Made by a program: the position numbers and the translations under genes. A stretch of DNA of 64,000 nt, taken from NCBI RefSeq assembly GCF_033807575.1, contig NC_084725.1, forward strand, positions 2,949,001 through 3,013,000. Direction: 5' to 3'. Positions 58,101 to 61,100 of the stretch are shown here, piece after piece. Positions within the stretch are counted from its first letter, which is position 1. Every line of letters starts with the position of its first letter. Origin of the DNA: Cydia pomonella (lineage: Eukaryota > Arthropoda > Insecta > Lepidoptera > Tortricidae). Under the pieces are notes generated by a model, which did not search any database, was not told the DNA's origin, and was given only the letters and a program-made list of their open reading frames with translations.

Positions 58101-61100
58101 ATGGAGACTAACAAGCAACGCTAAGCGGTCTTCGTAGTCTATGGGTGTTGCTATATTACGAGTGTTACATGCGTGTTTCTGACTTATGAAGCAATTGTTT
58201 CTACTGTGCAACCAAATAAATATTTTGTAAGTTGGCAGCAATGCACTTAGTTTGAAACTGTATTAGTTTTGATTTTGTTAGGTTGGTAGCCATTAATCGC
58301 AGTAACGTTATAGCGATTTTAAAGCACAAGTGCTGTTATGAGGAATAGACAATACATACTTTTCTTGAAACCTTTTATGTATGCTCTTATATTCGTGTTA
58401 ATGAATGTATAAATGACAAATAACAGTAGAGCAGTAGGAAATAGTACATTACGATACAAGTGCGAATTACCTATTCGCACATGTATTGTACAACGTTTTA
58501 CAGTATATATGGCCCTTTAAATGTTCGACATAGTAACGTAATATGCTCATTTTCGCACTAGTGCGGTAAAGTAGCACCATATGTACTGTAAAAATTATTT
58601 TAGACGGGTTACTCATATAATTTTTGTAAAATATTCGCTCGACAACGACACATTTCGATCCGATTCCACATTTCGAGAGGATCCTTATCAGCAGCACCGT
58701 CTCTAGCTTCTGCGTGACGTCATCGTTGCACGTAACACTCACTGCATAACTGGCTAAAAACCCGTTTACACTAACCTATTTGTACATTGGTATATTTCTG
58801 AAAGGTACAGAGATATACAAGTAAGATGGATCGGGCCCCAAATATGGAAAGATACACTTACAAGCTTATTTCTGACTGACAGAATCAAAAAGTTCCAAGG
58901 CTAAAATTTATCTTCACTTCTCAGGTACACCAGGCCGGGAAGCAAACTTCCACGACAAGGCAGGAGCCCTCCAGGCGTTCAGCCAACGAGCGGCCGCCAC
59001 CGCCCATATGGTAGCGGCTAACTCCCACCACAATAAGAGGCTTGCTGATCAGCTCACCCACCATGCTAGAGAGGTAACAATACATTTTTTATTGAAGTAA
59101 AGGCAGAATAGAAAAAATCATACCTTAAGTCTATTTCGATAGTTAACCTTTTAACTGCCGTACCCTATAAATAAATCTATTGATTCATTAATCATTAATC
59201 ATTAATCATATCGAGCGGGAGCGCCGGGCGCTGTGTGTCCGCTGTAACATGTTGTCCCGCAGGTTTGCACGTGTTAGTAAAGAAGTAAAGTTAATATTGT
59301 TCAAAGCTTTTTGTCAAACTTTCTACACGTGCGGTCCGTGGGCCAACTTTACGCAGCGGGCGTATAGCGCTCTGCGTGTCCAATATAATGATGCATTTAG
59401 GATGCTGTTCAGGTTGCCGCGGTATTGTAGTGCCTCAGCGATGTTTGCTGAGGCACGAACAGACTGTTTTTTCGCCATCATGAGGAAGCGATGCGCTTCA
59501 CTCCTCACTCGCAGCCGAAGCAGCACGAACAGCATCCTAAGTACGCTGGCGCAGCTTTGGGACTCGCCCCTAGTCAAGCGGTACGTGCAGCTACACTCAC
59601 CTGTTGCTGTGCTGCCGCGAAACTTATAAATATTATGTAATGTTTTGTTTTGTTTGGTTGTCCAATAGTTTGTTTTGTCTAATTAACTGTAATACTAACT
59701 CTAGATACATAAGTCATTGTTACCTAACCCTATGGACGTCAAGTTCGAAATAAATATATCAATTCAATTCAATTAAAATTTCTAACATTTCGCGAGCGGC
59801 GCGAAGAAGGCGAATAAAACGGTACATAATAAATAAATCTATTGATGCATTAAAATTCCTGCAATTTCCTGACTTGGCTGCATTCCTGATAAACGGCCAA
59901 AATTGTTGATATGTCAGGAAAATTCCTGATGTCTGGTAACCCTAATCGTATCCCTCATTGTTCTGCAGGCATTGGGGGGTACCTAAACCATCTGCCGTGA
60001 TCGTACGCCTACGCTCTTAAAAAATGTGATATTATGAGCAGGTGGTTACGCTGTTTTGTATTCATTTTGAATATTTCCCAAAAAAACGAAACGGCAGAAA
60101 AAATCTATCTAACTACCGCACCTGCTCATAAAATTCACGTGAATCGGTTTAGAAATGCGACTTGCAGAGGAGAAAACGTTTTTGCCCAAGCTGAAATGGA
60201 GACCTTCGCTAACGCTTAGTCACTAACTAAATACGATACTAACGACCTTTCATTTAAATAATGTAGAGCCGTTGTATTTTGATACTATTTGGTGGCCCAT
60301 GAGGGGTCAAATTGTTACCAGAAATTTATCGAAAAAGCTATGAAAACGGGTTAGTTTGTATGGTAATGAACCGTTTTGATTGTTCTTAAGTATATTAAGT
60401 CAAGTCGTGCGAAAGGTTAACATATATTTATCTCGTTTTTCTTTCTCTTTAAGGTTGAGAAACTGTCTCCCCAATTGGTGGCAGCCGGCAAGATCAGGCT
60501 CAACTATCCCGATAGTAAGGTGAGTTAATAACCCTTCAGGGGGCCTACCCTGAAAGTTAAAATTTCAGTATCTGCCTCTCTATCATTCTTGCATGCATTT
60601 ACGAGCGATAGATCTCTCTATCGCCAACGAAATATCAGCTCCTCGGGCAGGGATCGGAAACCGGTATTTTTTGTATGGGAACGAAAACGGTATTTTTTCG
60701 TTCTTTGTTAATTCCTTCATTTCTAATTAGGCAATCTAATAATACGAAGTCGTTATCTGAACACACAACTGAGTCCTACATTTAGAGTATAAAATAAACC
60801 GAAATATATGGTTATTTCGATGTTTTTGCAAAAAACCGGTTCCGAGCCCTGTCCTCAGGTTCCAAATTTGTGTGCAACTAAGGGCCCGTTGAACGAACCA
60901 CTTGGCGGTCACATACAATTAAATTGAGCGAACCGCGAATTGTATTGTATAAATAACAAAATTGTATGAATAATTGTTTTTTTAGGTGGCAGAGGAGCAC
61001 TTCAACAACCTGAAGAACCAGTACGCCGACGCCGTTCTGCGCGTTCGTGACTTGTGCGACCAAGCCGTTGACCCGCTTGATTTTGTGCGCACAGCTGGTA